Of a stretch of 64,000 nucleotides of DNA, positions 62,138 through 64,000 are shown one piece after another. How positions within the stretch are numbered: the stretch's first letter is position 1; each line of letters starts with the position of its first letter. This DNA comes from Alphaproteobacteria bacterium (GTDB taxonomy: Bacteria; Pseudomonadota; Alphaproteobacteria; Rhizobiales; CAJQND01). The DNA is taken from positions 41,316-105,315 of the forward strand of contig JAAEUE010000365.1 of the NCBI GenBank assembly GCA_024227565.1, read 5' to 3'. The translations under genes and the position numbers were made by a program. A model generated the notes under the pieces. That model was not told where the DNA came from and searched no databases. It worked only from the letters and a program-made list of their open reading frames with translations.

Positions 62138-63019
62138 TCAGTTTATGGGCAGAGGAAAATACTTGCGGTAAACGCGGTCATAAAATCCTGATTCCTTGAT
62201 CCGGTCCAATCCGTAATTGATGATCAGCATAATTTCACGCCGGCCCTTCTTGGTGGCAATCGCAGCGCCGTTTCCAAAGTAATAGCTTTCCCAATAAGCC
62301 CCTTTGGCAAGGCGGCAGCAGGTACGTGAACTTTGCCCGGCCATCCAATACATGAGTGGGATTGAATCGGCGAAAAGCGCATCAATGTTGCCCACCCGCA
62401 ATGCTTCGGTGGCTTCCTGCATGTTGCCATAGGGCCGAATGGACGATCTGCCGAAATAAGTCTTCAAGAACTGTTCATGCCCGGTGCCGGCCAAAACACC
62501 GAGCCGCCGGCCTGCCAGAGATCGCGGGATTGCGTCCTTGATCGGATTTTGCAGACGCACCGCAAAGACCGCCGGCGAACGATAATAGGGTTTGGAAAGA
62601 TCGACCTTTTCCATATTGGCCTCAGAACGGGCCAAAGACGCTGCCGCAACATCCACCCGGTCTTCAAGCAGGGCGGGTATCAGACTGTCATAGTCGCCGA
62701 TCGAGATTTCACAGTTCAACCGCAGTGTTTCACAAATCCCCGTCATGATCTCGACGTTGAACCCGCGCAGCCCGCCTTCCTTGTCGCGGAAATGGAACGG
62801 CGGATAATCATCAGCGGTGATGATCTTGAGCGTATCCACAACGCTAAGGTCCGGCGCGGGATCCGGCTTCTCGATGCGCCAGAACAACGGCACAGGCATG
62901 GGCCCGGGTTCGCTGGCATCTTGCGCGTGTGTTGGCGCGGTCAGGCCCAGGCCAACCACGGCAAATACGAAAAGCGCACTCAGCGCGCACACAAGTTTGG
63001 TCAAAGTCCTATCGGTCAT
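62138..63019 (-). CDS. Family 3 (amino-acid type) extracellular solute-binding protein
   Basis: About 293 residues; start ATG 63019 (63028 possible). Signal peptide TLTKLVCALSALFVFAVVGLGL with cleavage after THA. SBP_bac_3 pattern: LKIITADDYPPFHFRDKEGG then GFNVEIMTGICETLRLNCE, AASLARSEANMEKVDLSKPYY, and AIATKKGRREIMLIINYGLDRIKESG. No permease or ATPase nearby; orphan members often act as sensors or signal inputs rather than transport components. Upstream 124 bp are shared with the divergent glycosyltransferase gene. Confidence 0.86.
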   Translation of the reverse strand: MTDRTLTKLVCALSALFVFAVVGLGLTAPTHAQDASEPGPMPVPLFWRIEKPDPAPDLSVVDTLKIITADDYPPFHFRDKEGGLRGFNVEIMTGICETLRLNCEISIGDYDSLIPALLEDRVDVAAASLARSEANMEKVDLSKPYYRSPAVFAVRLQNPIKDAIPRSLAGRRLGVLAGTGHEQFLKTYFGRSSIRPYGNMQEATEALRVGNIDALFADSIPLMYWMAGQSSRTCCRLAKGAYWESYYFGNGAAIATKKGRREIMLIINYGLDRIKESGFYDRVYRKYFPLPIN

Positions 63020-63143
63020 CGCCCGCATCACATAATTTGCGGCTGTTTTGTCACAAACCAGATTGCATAGCCACCCTGAAGACGATACAACTTTAAGTAT
63101 ACATATCCTGGTAAATGTTGAGCCAAACGGGGGGGAGCTCGAT

Positions 63144-64000
63144 ATGGACCCAATTGGCAGGGGCGTGCCAATCGGTTCTAACGCCGCCGGAGACGGGCCG
63201 GCGACACCGCGTGATCATTCCGACCTGGTGCGCAATACGACCAGCGAACACTTGCCGCCAGGCCTGCTGATTAGCCGTGATGATCTGGAGTTTGCCCGCC
63301 GGGAAAGCCGAAATACGAAGACCGACATGGCCAGTGTGCTGATTGCTTATGGCATGATCAGTCCGCAAGCCTATTGCCGGCAGATGAGCCAAAACGCCCG
63401 GTTGCCTTACCTTCGCGGACCAACACTGCGCCGCGCCGCGGCGGTTTGCGAGCCTTCCAGTATCGCGCAAATTTGCAGGACAGGACGGATTCCCGCCAGC
63501 TGGGACACAACGGTAACACGGTACGCTGCGGCGCTACCGTCAAGTTCACGTTCCTCAAACACCAGTGCGCACGAAGTGGCGGGGATCACTACGCGCCAGG
63601 AGTTGGGCGATGCGATCAGGCACACCTTCCGCCAGCGCCTTTGCGAGGATGCGGCGCTAGGATTGGCCAGGCGAGCACCGGAATTTTCCGCTGCCCGGAG
63701 GTTAAGCGGCCGGCAGAGCGTGTTTGCGCTTTTTGTCGCACTATCCGTCATCCTTGCCCTTATTGCGGCCCCACACGCCACGTTCTGGGTTCTTACATTG
63801 GCGTTGACCGGATTCTTTCTCTCGGTAGTAGCGCTGCGCTGCCTGGTGCTGTGGCCGCCGGTCGATTCACCCTTGCATACCAAGACGCCGCAGGCGCTGC
63901 CCGACGATGAACTGCCCACTTACAGTGTTCTTGTGCCCCTATTTGGCGAAGCCAACATGGTGCCACAGCTGCTTGATGCGCTCTGCGCACTCGATTACCC
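63144..64000 (+). CDS. Family 2 glycosyltransferase with possible MshEN-like N-terminal domain (3' end outside window)
   Basis: Open from ATG 63144 to the window end, 285 residues seen. Residues about 38-92 (LPPGLLISRDDLEFARRESR, then MASVLIAYGMISPQAYCRQMS and LPYL) resemble the MshEN/GspE N-terminal domain. Two hydrophobic segments follow (FALFVALSVILALIAAPHA; FWVLTLALTGFFLSVVALRCLVLW), then the GT2 entrance YSVLVPLFGEANMVPQLLDAL. Likely a membrane glycosyltransferase of the cellulose-synthase/NfrB kind making an exopolysaccharide. The catalytic part lies beyond the edge. Confidence 0.75.
   Translation, partial: MDPIGRGVPIGSNAAGDGPATPRDHSDLVRNTTSEHLPPGLLISRDDLEFARRESRNTKTDMASVLIAYGMISPQAYCRQMSQNARLPYLRGPTLRRAAAVCEPSSIAQICRTGRIPASWDTTVTRYAAALPSSSRSSNTSAHEVAGITTRQELGDAIRHTFRQRLCEDAALGLARRAPEFSAARRLSGRQSVFALFVALSVILALIAAPHATFWVLTLALTGFFLSVVALRCLVLWPPVDSPLHTKTPQALPDDELPTYSVLVPLFGEANMVPQLLDALCALDY

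Overview
The window is 64 kb of gene-dense, GC-rich bacterial chromosome, almost certainly from an alphaproteobacterium. Supporting signs are a class I lysyl-tRNA synthetase, the Lhr-like helicase/PdeM repair pair, many CaiB/ECH/ACAD-type acyl-CoA genes, several high-affinity uptake systems, and REP-like intergenic palindromes built on a CCCTGCGAAAGCAGGG core. An aprMBA cluster indicates that the cell oxidises sulfite through APS, so it is probably an aquatic sulfur-oxidising heterotroph. I cannot name the genus. I see no rRNA, tRNA, CRISPR array, insertion sequence or prophage.

Left part (1-10.7 kb, all minus strand): a branched-chain/amide-type ABC transporter (substrate-binding protein, AraC regulator, LivH, LivM, LivG). 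Its second ATPase is fused to a Tm-1-like (UPF0261) domain, and the next gene encodes the TIM-barrel partner domain of Tm-1. Downstream lies a very long flotillin-like protein built of 11-residue repeats, cut by the window edge. After an orphan ParA (10.9-11.5 kb) comes a divergent catabolic cluster (11.6-23 kb). Its minus arm holds a 2-oxoglutarate-type oxygenase, zinc alcohol dehydrogenase, HMG-CoA-lyase-family enzyme and enoyl-CoA hydratase. Its plus arm holds a class III CoA-transferase, aldehyde dehydrogenase, acyl-CoA dehydrogenase, MmgE/PrpD protein and a cytoplasmic DMSO-reductase-family molybdoenzyme. Together they look like import and CoA-dependent breakdown of an unidentified organic acid.

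Middle (23-32.5 kb): a DUF7662/PIN-domain toxin-antitoxin-like pair with a clear promoter and a TGTACA double operator, an EEP-fold phosphodiesterase, an M20 peptidase, a PPK2 polyphosphate kinase, then aprM-aprB-aprA followed by a small unknown protein and a SlyD-like prolyl isomerase. A 52-residue protein too short for routine ORF calling lies at 32.3-32.4 kb.

32.5-45.3 kb: peptide-type uptake. An enoyl-CoA hydratase (apparently with an ATA start) and an M81 (MlrC-like) peptidase diverge from a complete Dpp/Opp-type transporter plus an M20 amidohydrolase. A second Opp-type transporter without a binding protein converges on it across a REP-like repeat cluster.

45.4-64 kb: mixed housekeeping and accessory genes. 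These include a thioesterase, an AraC-DUF488-degenerate-M28 operon, a DUF4142 protein, Lhr-like helicase and PdeM, a MATE pump, DUF952-pyrD-arsC overlapping genes, an orphan S24 repressor, LysRS-I, a DinG/XPD-like helicase with Fe-S cysteines, TerB, an alpha/beta hydrolase with a family-3 binding protein, and the start of a family 2 glycosyltransferase with a possible MshEN-like N-terminus. Functions are assigned from sequence motifs read by eye; no database search was possible.
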